Below are positions 9,947 through 21,351 of a stretch of 64,000 nucleotides of DNA, piece by piece. The notes beneath the pieces are model-generated. The model searched no databases. It had not been told where the DNA came from and saw only the letters and a program-made list of their open reading frames with translations. The stretch's first letter is position 1. Every line of letters starts with the position of its first letter. The translations under genes and the position numbers were made by a program. This DNA comes from Stenogyne calaminthoides (taxonomy: Eukaryota > Streptophyta > Magnoliopsida > Lamiales > Lamiaceae): NCBI GenBank assembly GCA_037126765.1, contig JBBCBC010000001.1, positions 29,806,804 to 29,870,803 of the forward strand, in the 5' to 3' direction.

Positions 9947-11056
9947 TGTTGGGAAATTTAGAGTTTTGATGAAAGTTCTAAAACACATGTAATTGGACCA
10001 GTCACACCTGTTAGCTGACTGATGTTTTTAATACCAGTTATAAGATGACTAGTTGATAATTATTATAAAGAACAACTGATGTATAAGATAGGTCACATAT
10101 TGAGGGGAAACCTCAATATGTATTGGTCAGATCTAAAGATCAGAAGAACAAAAGATCAGCTGAAGTCCGACAGGCCAGAAGGCAAGGGAAGGACATAAGA
10201 TCAGACGATCTTATAAAATCAGATAATCATGTGAAGTCATGAAACACAAATTCAGAAGACCTGGAGATCAGATGACTACCAGAAGGTCAGACCAGAAGAC
10301 CTACATCAGCCGAGTCTGCTAGTTGAGCTAAGACAACTGGCACCAGAAGACTCTATCAGGTAGACTGATCAGTTGTAACTGATCAGGTCAGCTCACACCA
10401 GGTGGTAACTGATGTTTCACCAAATCATACGTTGTTGATCTGAACAAGAAGAATGTCAACTTTAGTTGGTAGAACAAACACTGAAAAAGTGTTTTTGTTA
10501 ACCAATAAGAACAAGACACGTATGAACGAAGCCGACAATACTGGATTTGGTGCTGCTTGGTCAAACGGCTATAAAAAACGACATACACGCTTTCGGCCAT
10601 GCCGTACCTAGAAGCACGTCACATCAAATCCTACATATCTACCAAATATAGCGGAAATTCAAATTGCTCTCCAACGGCTCTTTGATTTCGAGGTCTATAA
10701 ATATGGGATTACTCTTCAGAGTGAAGACACGAAAATTATCAAGAAGCTCATACTATAGCCAAATTTTTGCACGAAGAACACAACCTTGAAGATTATTTTT
10801 CTAAGTGTTCATCACATAGTTCTTAGCACAGAAATCTTATCCTCTAGCTGTTAGGCTACTTAAATACTAGGAAAGATTTCAAAGTTGGAACAAACAACAA
10901 ATCTTACCAAAAACCCAAAGTTGGGTTAAGTTTGTTTAGCAAGATTTCAGACTAGGGTTTCTAGTTCTGATTTCTGGGATCGGTTGAGTGAGAGCTCTAT
11001 AAATATCTGTTGGTGTAATGTGTTGGACTAACACAATAATCTAAGTCCAGTTGGTA
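9947..11056 (+). repeat. 3' LTR of element E, probably truncated
   Basis: It starts TGTTGGGAAATTT right after the polypurine tract and is rich in GATCAG and CTGATCAG words. Near 11016-11055 it matches (TGTTGGACTAACACA, then CTAAGTCCAGT) a segment that lies well inside the 1785-bp solo LTR at 50266-52050. Similarity to that LTR stops at about 11056 without a CCAACA-type terminus. The right end therefore appears lost by deletion, and no target duplication can be checked. Confidence 0.65.
10696..10703 (+). promoter_or_regulatory. TATA box in element E LTR
   Basis: TATAAATA inside the LTR, about 750 bases from its start, is a typical U3 promoter position for large copia LTRs. Confidence 0.5.
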
Positions 11057-12018
11057 TAGATAAAAGAGAAAAAAAAATTATTTATTACAGTACCATTTAT
11101 AAAAGACAAAAACTCATATGAGACGGTCCCATGCATGAGACGGGGAACAACCTAGCACAAATTGCACCCACCCCTTTCAAAGTGTTAAAGCACCAATGTC
11201 CAACTTATGCACCGTCTCACCGTGAGACGGTCTCATACAAGTGTGTCTCTTTATAAAAATAGTCAATTAAGTTTGGGAGGAGCCTTTTTAGCATATGTCA
11301 ATTGAGTTTGGGACGGAGGGAATAAATATTATTTAAATTAAAGAACATTTTGCTCCAATTTAATTTTTTTTTGAGGAATGCTCTAATTTAATTTTACTAA
11401 AGTACTCTTCACATGGATAGGTTAAAAAAATATAAGATTAGATTTAGATTCAAGTACCACTAATTATCTGATAAGTAATTTTCTATAAATTTTCTATAAA
11501 TGAAAAAAAATAAAACCAAGGCTCTTATCTTAATTCTTAATTTAATAAAAAATCAACCCCACAATTCTATCCATATTCCATGGACCGTGATATCTACGTG
11601 GTTTCCTATCCCATCATCTAACTTGAAAAGAAAACAGACCATTGATTTTGTCTGATGTTTGTTGGCTCAAGTAAGAATCAAATAAATGTAGAAAAATAAA
11701 AAAGAAAAAACTAAAAGATGTCGAAAGAAAAAACTAAAAAAAAAAAGTGTGAATCCATTGATGGAAGATATTCTAATTACATATACCTTGGATTGGAACT
11801 GAGATGGATCATGTAATAAAGAAAAGTAAAAGTTGGCGGGCCAGGAAAGATTTTGGGTGGAATTAATATGTGGACATTATTTTAGTGTTTTATTTATTAA
11901 AATATTTCTTAATAGCGGTACGTGCAATGTATCAAATAACATTATAATTTATTAAAAGCAATAAAGAAAGAGTGGGATCCTAACATGCTCAAGCATTGAG
12001 TTTGACAAAGTAAAATTT
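11057..12018. other. AT-rich intergenic DNA
   Basis: Apart from the MITE at 11105-11249 I see only AT-rich sequence with A-runs and no coding potential. GGGACGGAGGGAATA near 11311 resembles one end of a Stowaway MITE, but no matching opposite end was found. Confidence 0.5.
11105..11249. mobile_element. Mutator-type MITE, copy 1
   Basis: The 145-bp element has imperfect terminal inverted repeats (GACAAAAACTCATATGAGACGGTC against the reverse complement GACACACTTGTATGAGACCGTC). It is flanked by a perfect 9-bp duplication TTTATAAAA at 11096-11104 and 11250-11258. A 9-bp duplication is the Mutator superfamily hallmark. A 144-bp relative lies at 13410-13553. Confidence 0.8.
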
Positions 12019-12021
12019 TAT

Positions 12022-12217
12022 TATATAAAAGGAGAAAGATACCTCACCAACTTTTGATAAGTGGCACTCCTCTTCTTTTATCAAGTGTCAGTCTTAATAC
12101 GATGACATGTGTATTTTTATATAAATGGAGAAGAGATCTTACCAACTTTCGACAAGTGGCACTCCTCTCTTTTGCCAAGTATCAACCTTAATACGATGAC
12201 ATGTGTATTTTTATAAT
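12022..12217 (+). repeat. Tandem duplication, about 96 bp x 2, at Helitron 5' end
   Basis: Units at 12022-12117 and 12118-12217 share TATATAAA near the start, AGTGGCACTCCTCT in the middle and ACGATGACATGTGTATTTTT at the end. The duplication sits at the presumed Helitron 5' terminus. Confidence 0.75.
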
Positions 12218-12339
12218 CTAATAAACAATAGATGATAAAAATCCAATAAAATTCCATTGGCGGAGTAACGCTAATAAAAATCTATTGCCGGAATAAAGCT
12301 AATAAAATTCAATTATTCTATAAAACTTCTCTTCTCCCA

Positions 12340-12700
12340 AAAACGGTAATAACGTTTCCTATTGCACCTTTCCTTCTTCTCTCTGTCTCTCTGTATCTCA
12401 CAATCACCCTTGATGTGATTTCTCCATTGCCGGAATTTCGACAGATGTCGTTGTGGTCAAAAAGTAGAATTGATGCCTCGCCGTCTTTTTTAGCAACGTC
12501 ATCACTGTACAGAGGACCTCCGTCCGTGTGCGCCACCACTGCGGGAAATCGCGCCGCATGGGTGTGTCGTATGGGCAAACAGAAGGCCACCATATCCTTC
12601 GTGAATCATCGTCATCACCGTATGTGTGCAGGTATGCCTGTTTTTTTAACTTTTCCTATTAGTTTTGGATAAAGACAGAATTGTGACTTGTCTCGATTAG
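12340..12700 (+). other. Gene-like segment inside Helitron, unidentified
   Basis: A CT-rich, 5'-UTR-like tract (about 12354-12400) is followed by GC-richer sequence, open on both strands for about 85-90 codons, and then a possible splice donor near 12630. The change in composition suggests a captured host exon, as is common in Helitrons. I recognise no protein family in either reading, so no function is given. Confidence 0.3.
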
Positions 12701-13111
12701 TGGAAATTGTGGTGTGAGAAAATGCTTCATATTCTTTTTTATCAGGAAGAAAATGCTTCATATTTGTACGTCTTGATAGGGTGATTGGGTGGAAGAGAGT
12801 GGTTCGTTTGCTACACTATTGTTTGCCCAAGTGTAGAGGAGTCCGAGCCCGATTTACAACCCCATCATGCTGGATTTTGTGATTTTCTTGCAGGGAATCG
12901 TTTAATCCAAAGTTTAATTCGATGACTTCGTCGGTATCTTTGCGTTGAGTCAAATATTATAATTGGAGGCAGCATTTCAAGTGCTTCTAAATTTGTATGG
13001 ACAAACATGAGAACATCTAGCGTTATGAGTGTTTCTATAGTTCTATTACATCACCCTTACTAGAAAATGTAAGTTTAGTACTGGCTTAGATTTCTTCATT
13101 ATAACTATACG

Positions 13112-13640
13112 CAGTGACGGACCCAGAAATTTTATCCAGGGGGGCCCAATTTATAACATAGTGTAACTAAATGCACTTTAGAATTTTTATATATTTTCGA
13201 AAATTATTTGGACTAAACATCTTTATATTAACAGAGTCGAATACATTTATATGTATATTGAAAATGTGAATTATACATATTCTTTCTCTATTTTGTTACC
13301 CCTTTCTCACCTAAAAATCAATATTTTATTTATAGAGTGTTGATTTTTACAAGGATTAGTAATAGTGGTGTACAGTGAACATGATGCACATAATACTTTG
13401 TTTAAAGGAGACAGACATTCGTATGAGATAGTTTTATACATGATATAGGGTATAATCTATAACACAAATAATATTCATTCTTCCAAAATATTAGAGCGTT
13501 AATACACAATTTATGCTTCGCCTTACTATGAGACTGTCTCATACAGGTGTGTCTTAATTATAAGTATATATATATAAGAAATTCAAGTGGGGTCAGGGGG
13601 GCTCAGTGACCCCCCTGGGGTCAAGGTAGGTCCGTCACTG
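13112..13640. mobile_element. hAT-type MITE, 529 bp
   Basis: Terminal inverted repeats CAGTGACGGACC at the left and GGTCCGTCACTG at the right, each followed inward by a G-run block. A perfect 8-bp target duplication ACTATACG lies at 13104-13111 and 13641-13648. CAGTG termini with 8-bp duplications are hAT features. A second MITE (13410-13553) is nested inside. Confidence 0.85.
13410..13553. mobile_element. Mutator-type MITE, copy 2, nested in the hAT MITE
   Basis: The 144-bp relative of the element at 11105-11249 shares GACAGAC...GTATGAGA at one end and GTCTCATACAGGTGTGTC at the other. Flanking 9-mers do not match cleanly, so its target duplication has decayed. Confidence 0.65.
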
Positions 13641-14130
13641 ACTATACGTGTATGTGTATGTATCTTTTTATAGGTACTGAATCCAAGTTGTGGAGGCAGG
13701 TGGGAGAGTCATCATCCACAGAAGTAAGGTATTTTGTACGTAGCTACAAACTTCTGATATGTGTATTACATTCATGACATGATTTGGTTCTTTCATTTAT
13801 TAAAGAGGACCACAGGATGTTCGGTATTTATATTGTTTATTCTGCATAATCTTTGTTCCCCTTTGATGGATATGACAGATTTGTATTATCAGCTTACAAA
13901 ACCTCTGATAATTGAGAAAAGACTATAAAGGTTATGCTTTAGCTTTACAACAAGGCCTTAATTTTTCCATAGAGATAATTTTTACACGGGATTGCAGGTT
14001 TGTCCTATATTGCATCTCACAATTGTCTTTCTGTTTTCCCCATGACTGCTTCTTCTCATATTTGCATATTCTTTTATTTACAGCAACCACGAAGACATCA
14101 TAAGGAATTAGATGTGCTAAGAAAACCAGA

Positions 14131-14480
14131 TCCTCGCCGGGTCTTTCAGCATATTTGCATAATATTGTTATACTTTCTTTATCAAGTGAGAGTGATTTCT
14201 CAGTGAAATTCTAATTCACATGTATGTACTCTCTCTTTTCGTTCATCAGACTTTCTTTGCCATTTTGTAAGCACTGTTATTGGCGTCATCCCGCTGTCCT
14301 AGCCGGATCTTTTGGGATATTTGTATTTTTTTTTTTTTTTGGAGAATATCGTTTCACTTTCTTTGTCAAGTGAGTTATTTCTCAGAGAAATTATAATTCA
14401 CAGGTATGTACTCTCTCTGTTCGTTTCATTAGACTCTCTTTTCCATTTTGAAGGCATTCTTATTGGCGTCATCGTTGTTG
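14131..14480 (+). repeat. Tandem duplication, about 166 bp x 2
   Basis: Units start at 14131 and 14297 and share blocks such as ATTCACATGTATGTACTCTCTC against ATTCACAGGTATGTACTCTCTC (first bases 14215 and 14396) and TTATTGGCGTCATC. The copies differ by small indels, including a T-run near 14327. This is part of the Helitron interior; no gene is assigned. Confidence 0.7.
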
Positions 14481-14826
14481 TACTTGCCATTGTTAGTCTT
14501 TGTAATTTTTAGTTGAATAATGTTTTATATGGTCCCGAGATTGGTTGTTGTCTCAGTTGGTTCTATGATAAGATATCGAGGCGGATGTAATTTACTGGAA
14601 CCTCAGATATTAGAAACATTGCCTTCTTTAGACCATTGACAAATTGCACCTTGCTCCTGTCTCAACAACTTTTGAGTGCTCAAGGACCTCTGTGTTGATC
14701 GACAGCCTGCTAAATTAGTATTTTTTTTATTTTTCTTTTTTCCTTCTGTTTTTCTGGAAAAACTATTTTGAGACCTGGTGGTTAAGTTTCACTATTTGAT
14801 TTTTGTCTGTTTTGTGATGAGATTGT

Positions 14827-16682
14827 TGTTGGGGTTATACTGGAAATTATGTTTTTACTTTGTATAACCAAACTGAATTTCTGTCTTATTTACTGAAATA
14901 AATTATTTATCACTGATGCTTTAAATATCATTGAATGTTACATATATTTACTGCATAATTGTTCAATAAACAGTACGTGTTATATTGTAGTTAATTTAGT
15001 GATACCAGATCATAGAAGATTAAATTAACAGTCCCTTGTAATTAAAAGTACGCTGTTCACGATCTAGATGGAAATGAACAATCCATCGTGAAAGGTTGAG
15101 TGTAAGGCTCAGATTGACTTGTCTTGACCAAGAGATTACACTAGTGCATGACTGATGTACTGAATATGACCTACAGGAGGATAAATTCTTCAGCACTGAA
15201 TTAAGAAGAATTAGACCTCAGTGGTTTATTTATTTCTTAATCTTCGTCCCTTAAATAGGATCGTGTGTGGTTAGTAATTATTGTTTTGACTTATGACGGG
15301 CAGAGAATCAATGAGATTCAATATTTTATATCTTGGGCAATATTATTGGTCACATGCGATTGCTAAGATTTAATACGAAGAATCGTGTACAAGTACGCTT
15401 GTTTGATTTGCCCCCTTGGGAGGTTCATAAGATTTATCATACCAAATTTTGCAAGTGGAATTAGTTTCCGGTATGGATAATAATGTTGAACCGTTCCTTG
15501 ACAAATGACAAAATATATTAATTAAAGGAAAGTTGTTTCAGTAGCTTGAATTAATTGATGGGCTGGATAATCTTAAACACGAGAAATAATAACTGAGAGT
15601 CATATTAACAGTAATACGGGTTAAGATGGATAGTGCAATATTAATTATGTAGTGGGATTAATTAATATTTATGGGCTTGAATAATATTGTGGCTCAATAT
15701 TAGATATTCAAAGTCCATTAGAAGGTTCAATCTTAATTCTCCTAAAGACCCCTCAAGTAGCCCAAAGATAAAGTCCAATAACTGAAAAAGGTGTTTAAAA
15801 TAAAATAAATTATGGTTGCCTAATTTTTCCTAAAATTTTCGAAATTAATAAATAAAAAGGGAGAAAGATTTTCTTTGAATTTTGTTATGGAATGAAGATA
15901 AGTATTCTTGGAATACAAGGTTATCTCATTAAATTCAAGAAATCTCCCGCTTGACTATTTATTAAGTGAATTTCGAAATTTTGATTAAATAAGGGAATGA
16001 AAGATTTTCTTGATTTTCTTGAAAAGATATTATGGAAGATATGTATTCTTGGAATACAAGAATATCTCATAAATTCAAGAAGATCCAAATCTTGGATTCA
16101 TACTCCTTATTATTTTCGAAATATACCATAATATTAGGAGGTGGGATTTTGTGGAAATATTTAATTATGGAGAAAAGAATATATGGGATATATTCAAGAT
16201 TTCTTGGAGATCAAGAAAAAGATTTTCTCATCTTATTTTCACACAAAAATTTCGGCCACCCCTATATCTATAAATAGGGGATGATTTTTTCATCCCCAAG
16301 TGCAATTTCATGTATTGGAAAAATTAGAAATCCACAAAGGTGGTGCAACATAATTTTATTTTTTCCTTTTTGTTAAATTATTCGCGAGTTTCTACCACCG
16401 GATTGTTGAACAAGGATAAGGGAATACTTGAGAAGGTCTTTTGGTCTGTTCGTGTGAACGGGATCCATCTTCTCAACGATTGTCACTCCAAGAGGTTAGT
16501 TCACGTAAACCCGTAGTAATTCCGCATGCGTAGGATTTATGTGAAATGTTTATATGCATGATTTGTTGTTGAATTATTATTTGAATTAATATAGGATTAA
16601 TTCATGCTAGTAATAATTGTTAGAATTAAATTTGTATTTAAATACTCATCCCGAATAGATCCGGGCAATTAATTCCCCAACA
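14827..16682 (+). repeat. 5' LTR of element A (1856 bp)
   Basis: Starts TGTTGGGGTTATACTGG and ends GCAATTAATTCCCCAACA, with TG...CA ends and a tRNA-Met primer site just after it. Four other copies of this LTR family, plus a diverged relative and a partial duplicate, occur in the window. Confidence 0.95.
16269..16297 (+). promoter_or_regulatory. TATA box and adjacent hairpin in family-A LTR
   Basis: TATAAATA at 16269-16276 is followed directly by GGGGATGA (16277-16284), a TTTTT loop and TCATCCCC (16290-16297), a perfect 8-bp stem. The hairpin would fall at or near the 5' end of the element transcript and would be part of R. Equivalent hairpins occur in the other family-A copies near 23702, 27972, 46985, 53355, 55053 and 62319. 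Confidence 0.6.
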
Positions 16683-16684
16683 AC

Positions 16685-16695
16685 TGGTATCAGAG
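16685..16695 (+). other. Primer binding site of element A
   Basis: TGGTATCAGAG begins two bases after the LTR end and matches the complement of the 3' end of initiator tRNA-Met, the usual copia primer. Confidence 0.9.
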
Positions 16696-18202
16696 ACTCG
16701 GTTTCGGGCTCTGAATTTTAAATTATAATTTAATTAATTTTCATTAAATTTGAAATTGGATAGTAGAATTGCTAGATCTTTTTTGCAGGTATCCAATTGT
16801 CATGGTATTTGATGAATGTTTATATTTATGCATGCATATAATTTGTGGTTTTTAATTCGATTCGTTCGAATTCGTTTTGCCTCGTGAGAAAATCCACGAG
16901 TAGATTAGGATTTGTTTGATTCGTTCAATGTAATAGACTTGTCTAGATCTAGGTTTATTTATTTTTTGCAAATAAATTATAACCGAATCGAAAACGGAGG
17001 CGGAGACGAAGAATTAAAAGACGAGATCCGGAACCGGGTGCAAGCGGCGTGCATCGCGCAAAATGTGCCAAGGGAGGCACACGCCTGGCGTGGGCGATCT
17101 TGCCTGCCTGACACGGGCATGGGGCGAGGCCGCAGAGTCGAGTCGATCGTGTGGGGCGACTAGCGCAGTGTACCTCGTCTTGTGAGACGGGAGGATGCGC
17201 TGGCCGGGCTTGGCGTCTGCGGTGCGAGTAGGCGAGATCTAGCATTTGGGCGCGCGACCACGACATGGCGCTAAGGACACTGGCTCGCCGAAGTGCCGAG
17301 AAGTGCCGAAAGACTGGCGACGTCGTCCGGGCGCTTATCTTGTAGACGGGCGCCGATCGACACGGCCGGGGGAGTGAAAGGCGTGCACTCCGACCCACGA
17401 GCTGGTCGGTGACGTGGCTTGACGAGGCGTTTTGTTTTTTGAGACGGTCAAGTGGGAGCTTTTCGAGACGAACGATGAAGGGCAATAAAGATGATTTCTC
17501 AAGATCAAGACATGACAAAATTTAACCGTGACAATTGGATATATGTGCCCAATGTGTTTAATTTTTGTTTTGATATTTTTGCAATTTTTTTATGCTTATT
17601 TAAATTGTGTTTAAATATGCGATGCATGAGAAAATGTTTTGGAAAAATCTCACCTTCAAAAATTACTAAGTATGTTTAATCAATTAATTGACAATTTTAT
17701 TCCGGTTAATAAAATTGAATTAATTTTGACCTCCATGATTTATTTATTTGTGGATTCTTTTGGAGAAATTCCCCCAACTGGACGGCCAAAAGATAGATTT
17801 CACATGAATAAATTCTGAAAGGATAATTGTGGGTTATTATTAGTGGCGACGATGACCCTCCCCACGAAGCTCGTTCAAAGCAAAGTAATAATTTTGTATT
17901 TAATCATGGTTATTACTTAGGTATAAAATTGATATGCATATACTTCCACGAAGTCCCTGTCAATTTTATATTGGTCAAGTGGGAGCCAACTATTAATCTG
18001 GATATTAAAGGTTTGAAACTGTCTTGTTTGCAACCTGCTTGAATGTGTTTAAATAATGACCCACCCCACGTGGCTTATTTAAACTGTTTTGAGATGTTGG
18101 CTGATGCATGTTCATATTTTTTTGAGATTTTAATATGATACATGTGATCGAACCTTGTGATATATTTGTGCTTATACAAATTGTTTTTTATTTCAGTTCA
18201 GC
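16696..18202 (+). other. Long untranslated leader of element A with GC-rich island
   Basis: About 1.5 kb separate the primer site from gag. 17020-17470 is strikingly GC-rich and CpG-rich in an otherwise AT-rich element, and is open on the minus strand by composition. Flanking leader parts are conserved in copy A' (52051-52520 and 50100-50260), while the GC-rich part is mostly absent or scrambled there. I see no protein family in it; it may be a captured fragment or a structured packaging region. Confidence 0.55.
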
Positions 18203-19020
18203 ATGTCGCAACCTTTTAATCCACTATTCAATATACTTAAAGACAATTTGCTTACTGGTGAAAACTTCGTTGATTGGAATCGTAAACATACTATTGTCCT
18301 CACTGCACAAAGCCATAACTGGGTTCTCACTACACCTAAACCAGAAAAGTCAAATGATGAGTCAACTAAAGCGGTTAAGAAAGAGTATGCTGACTGGGAG
18401 CGTTCCAACAAAATGGCAAAGTGTACCATCTTGGCTTCAATGTCAGATGTGTTGCAACACCAACACCAAAACGTTGAGACCGTTGCAGACATCATGGTCT
18501 TAAAGCGATGTTTCAATATCAGAATCGTGTGGCTCGTCAGATCACCATGAGGGACTTGCTCTCTATGAAAATGGTGGAGGGAACGCCCGTAAGGGAGCAC
18601 GTTCTCCAGATGATGGCTCACCTTAACAAACTTGAGGTTCTTGGCGCTGAATACAACATCGAGACCCAAATCGATTTCGTGCTCCATTCTCTGCCGAAAA
18701 TTTTTGAACAGTTCAGGCTGAACTACCAAATGAATAATCAGAAGTTCTCGATGCCTAACATGTTGCAAGCTTTGGTCTCGGCAGAGGCGATATTGGGGCA
18801 AAAGAGCCAAGCCTTGGTGGCAAACAAACCCTTTTCTTCTTCTAGGCCAAAGGGTGGTAAGAAAAAGAAAAGGGACAAAGGCCACAAGCAAGTGAACTCA
18901 ATTGTTGCCAAGGGCAAGGAAAAGGTGAAGGGAGGTCAAGGAGTGAGTAAGCCAGCTAAGGGGAAGTGCTTCAACTACGGTGAGAAGGGACATTAGAGGT
19001 TAGCCTGTTCCAAACCCAAA
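18203..19020 (+). pseudogene. gag: Gag of element A
   Basis: Starts ATGTCGCAACCTTTTAATCC. The N-terminal domain holds LTGENFVDWNRKHTIVL, typical of copia capsid (UBN2-like), and continues to NWVLTTPKPEK. A four-base deletion near 18494 shifts the frame; 18508-18996 carries the rest (EHVLQMMAHLNKLEVLG, then a Lys-rich linker). The zinc knuckle at about 18967-19011 reads CFNYGEKGH, then a stop, where copy A' has an intact CFNCGEKGHWRSAC. Both lesions are G-to-A transitions. The product would package the RNA; this copy cannot make it. Confidence 0.85.
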
Positions 19021-19490
19021 AGGAATGGAAAGAAAGGTAATTCTCACGCACTAGTTGTTGAAACTTGTTTAGCGGAGTATGCCTCCCATTTATGGGTGGT
19101 GGATACGGGATCCACTGATCATGTTTGTTTCACTTTACAGGGGTTCAAGCGGACCCGACAACTTAGTGGGAGTGAGATCCTCATCACAGTGGGCGATGCT
19201 ACGAGAGTGGCAGCTGAAGCAGTGGGAGAAGTGCACCTGTCTTTTGAAGACAAAGTTTTAATTTTAAGAGATGTTCTTTACATTCCTAGTTTTAGAAATA
19301 ATTTAATTTTGGTTTCTAAACTCTACCTTGATGGATATTCGGTTACTTTCGATAAAGTTGTTACCATTTCTTTTTATGATAAATTTATCTGTCATGGAAC
19401 GTTGTTGAACAATCTCTATACAATTAACTGTGCACACCACTCACTAAATGCATCCTATAACACATCAACTGTTTCCGATAAAATAAAACA
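19021..19490 (+). pseudogene. pol: Protease of element A
   Basis: LWVVDTGSTDHVCFTLQGF contains the aspartic protease Asp-Thr-Gly loop at 19102-19110. Downstream beta-strand blocks VGDATRVAAEAVGEVHLSF and LRDVLYIPSFRNNLI are the usual copia protease C-terminal part. The frame is open from 19096 through the integrase to 20190. In the element the enzyme would mature Gag-Pol inside the particle. Confidence 0.85.
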
Positions 19491-20200
19491 TTCATCAGAC
19501 GTGAACGAGACACTTCTATGGCATCTTAGATTGGGGCATATTAATCCAAAAAGGATTCAAAGGTTGGTAGAAGATGGTTCATTGGAGTCTCTCCGGGTTG
19601 AATCAATCCCAACTTGCGAATCATGTTTGGAGGGTAAAATTACCAAGAGGGCATTCGGAGGCAAGGGGAATAGTGCCAAAGAAGTGTTAGAAATCGTTCA
19701 CACAGACTTATGTGGTCCAATGTCAATCAAAACAAGAGGAGGTTATGAGTATTTCGTCACCTTCATTGATGATTACTCAAGGTACGACTACATTTTCCTT
19801 ATGAAGCATAAATCTGAGACCTTTGACAAATTCAAAGAATTTAAGGCTCAAGCAGAGAATCATAGGAAAAAACATATCAAGTCTCTACGATCTGATCGTG
19901 GAGGCGAGTACCTCAACAATGAGTTTCTGAACTACTTGTCAGATGAAGGGATTGTATCCCAGCTAACTGCACCCGGAACCCCTCAACAAAACGGGGTTGC
20001 AGAGCGAAGAAACAGAACTCTTTTAGAAATGGTTAGATCAATGATGAGTTATGCGGATCTACCCAAGTCGTTCTGGGGTCATGCCTTGGAAACAGCGGCT
20101 TATATTTTGAACATGGTGCCATCCAAGTCGGTTCCCAAAACTCCCAAAGAATTGTGGACCGGGCGCAAGCCCAGTTTGAGACACATGTGAATTTGGGGGT
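19491..20200 (+). pseudogene. pol: Integrase of element A
   Basis: The pre-integrase zinc domain is visible as LLWHLRLGHINPKRI and CESCLEGK (HHCC). The catalytic core follows with Asp in EIVHTDLCGPM, Asp in SLRSDRGGEYL and Glu in QQNGVAERRNRTLL. The C-terminal part runs to ELWTGRKPSLRHM, where TGA at 20188-20190 replaces the Arg codon seen in copy A'. From 20191 to 20484 the C-terminal chromatin-targeting region is interrupted by small indels. The catalytic residues are all present, so the lesion is late in the domain. Confidence 0.87.
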
Positions 20201-20484
20201 GTCTGGCATACGTGTTGGACAAGGAAGCCAAAAAATTGGATCCTCGATCAGAATTAAGGCTGTTTATAGGGTACCCCAAGGGAACAAAAGGGTGTATGTT
20301 CTATGGTCCCGAGGATAAAAGGTGGTAATTAGCACCCACTTTAGTTTTTTGAAAGAAGACTATATGAACGAAAGAGTGAGATTACCTTAAATGAGCTTAG
20401 AGGGCTAACCTCAGTGCCAACTGTACAAGATGACATACCAAACGACACACTTACACAACCGAACCTCGACGTAGTGGGAGGGTT

Positions 20485-21351
20485 GTGAGACAACCCGAGA
20501 GATTCATGGGGATAGGAGAGTCCTCGGACTTAGTCCCCGGTCAAGATGAATCAGACCCATGGACTTACGACGAGGCAATCCAAGACAAGGATGCGGTTTC
20601 TTGGCAAACAGCAATGGAAGTCGAAATGGGTTCGATGGATCATAACAGAGTGTGGGAGCTAGTCGAACCACTTAATGGGGTCAAACTCATTGGCTGCAAG
20701 TGGGTATACAAGAGGAAAAGAGGACCGGACGGGAAGGTGGAAACCTTCAAGGCAAGGCTTGTGGCGAAAAGTTATACTCAGAAAGAGGGGATCGACTATG
20801 AGGAAACCTTTTCACCTGTAGTCGTGCTCAAGTCCATCCGAATTCTCTTGTCGATTGCTGCGCATTTCAACTTTGAAATCTGGCAAATGGATGTCAAGAC
20901 GGATTTCCTTAACGGAAGTCTTGAAGAGGAGATCTATATGCAACAACCCCAATGCTTCATTGAAAAAGGCCAAGAACACCTAGTTTGCAAGCTCAAGAAG
21001 TCCATTTATGGACTCAAACAAGCATCCAGAGCTTGGAACCAATGTTTTGATCAAGTAATAAAGTCTTATGGGTTTGATCAAAATGAATACGAAAGTTGTG
21101 TGTACAAGAAGTGTGTCGGAACTGTATTGGTATTCTTAGTACTATACGTAGATGACATTCTACTCATCGGTGACGATGTAAAGGTGCTGTCAGAAGTAAG
21201 GGCATGGCTTTCAAAACAGTTTGATATGAAGGACTTAGGGGAAGCCGGGCACATCCTTGGGATCAAGATCACTCGAGATCGCAAGAAAATGATGATAGGT
21301 TTATCGCAACCTTCATATATAGACACTGTCTTGAAGCGATTCAGCATGTAG
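20485..21351 (+). pseudogene. pol: Reverse transcriptase of element A
   Basis: 289 codons are open in the same frame as the integrase. Blocks in order are CKWVYKRKRGPDGKVE, YTQKEGIDYEETFSPV, WQMDVKTDFLNGSLEEEI (motif A with catalytic Asp), LKKSIYGLKQASRAWNQ and LYVDDILLIGDD with YVDD at 21145-21156. TAG at 21349-21351 replaces a CAG Gln codon of copy A'. The fold would copy the RNA into cDNA in the particle. Confidence 0.9.

Larger units (their letters stand above)
1..11056 (+). mobile_element. Copia element E (Sirevirus-like), 5' end outside window
   Basis: The order seen is gag, protease, integrase, RT, RNase H, spacer, additional ORF, polypurine tract and 3' LTR, all on the + strand. Integrase before RT is the Ty1/copia order. 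The long gag C-terminal extension with coiled coil and an ICLMA motif, plus an ORF after pol, fits the Sirevirus (SIRE/Maximus) lineage; that lineage call is inference from family knowledge. The 5' LTR and gag N-terminus lie to the left of the window. The pol part is badly frameshifted, so the copy is dead, although gag and parts of the additional ORF remain open. Element B on the other strand has the same layout with different LTRs. Confidence 0.85.

Noticed and set aside
11262..11330. Stowaway MITE
   Set aside because: Only one end-like motif (GGGACGGAGGGAATA) is present; no partner inverted repeat or TA duplication found.
16032..16277. 81-codon ORF (MEDMYSWN...) repeated in family-A LTRs (also 23456, 28241 minus, 55322 minus)
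   Set aside because: It lies in U3 just upstream of the TATA box and its recurrence follows from LTR copying. The diverged solo LTR does not keep the frame, so no evidence for a protein.
16685..16695. tRNA-Met gene
   Set aside because: Only the primer-binding complement of about 11 bases next to an LTR; no cloverleaf sequence.
16955..17518. 187-codon open frame on the minus strand
   Set aside because: It lies in the GC-rich leader of element A, where stops are rare by composition; Arg/Ala/Pro/Ser-rich with no domain, and antisense to the element.
18193..18891. 232-codon open frame antisense to gag of element A
   Set aside because: Shadow of gag on the other strand; no family features, and the sense strand carries the copia motifs.
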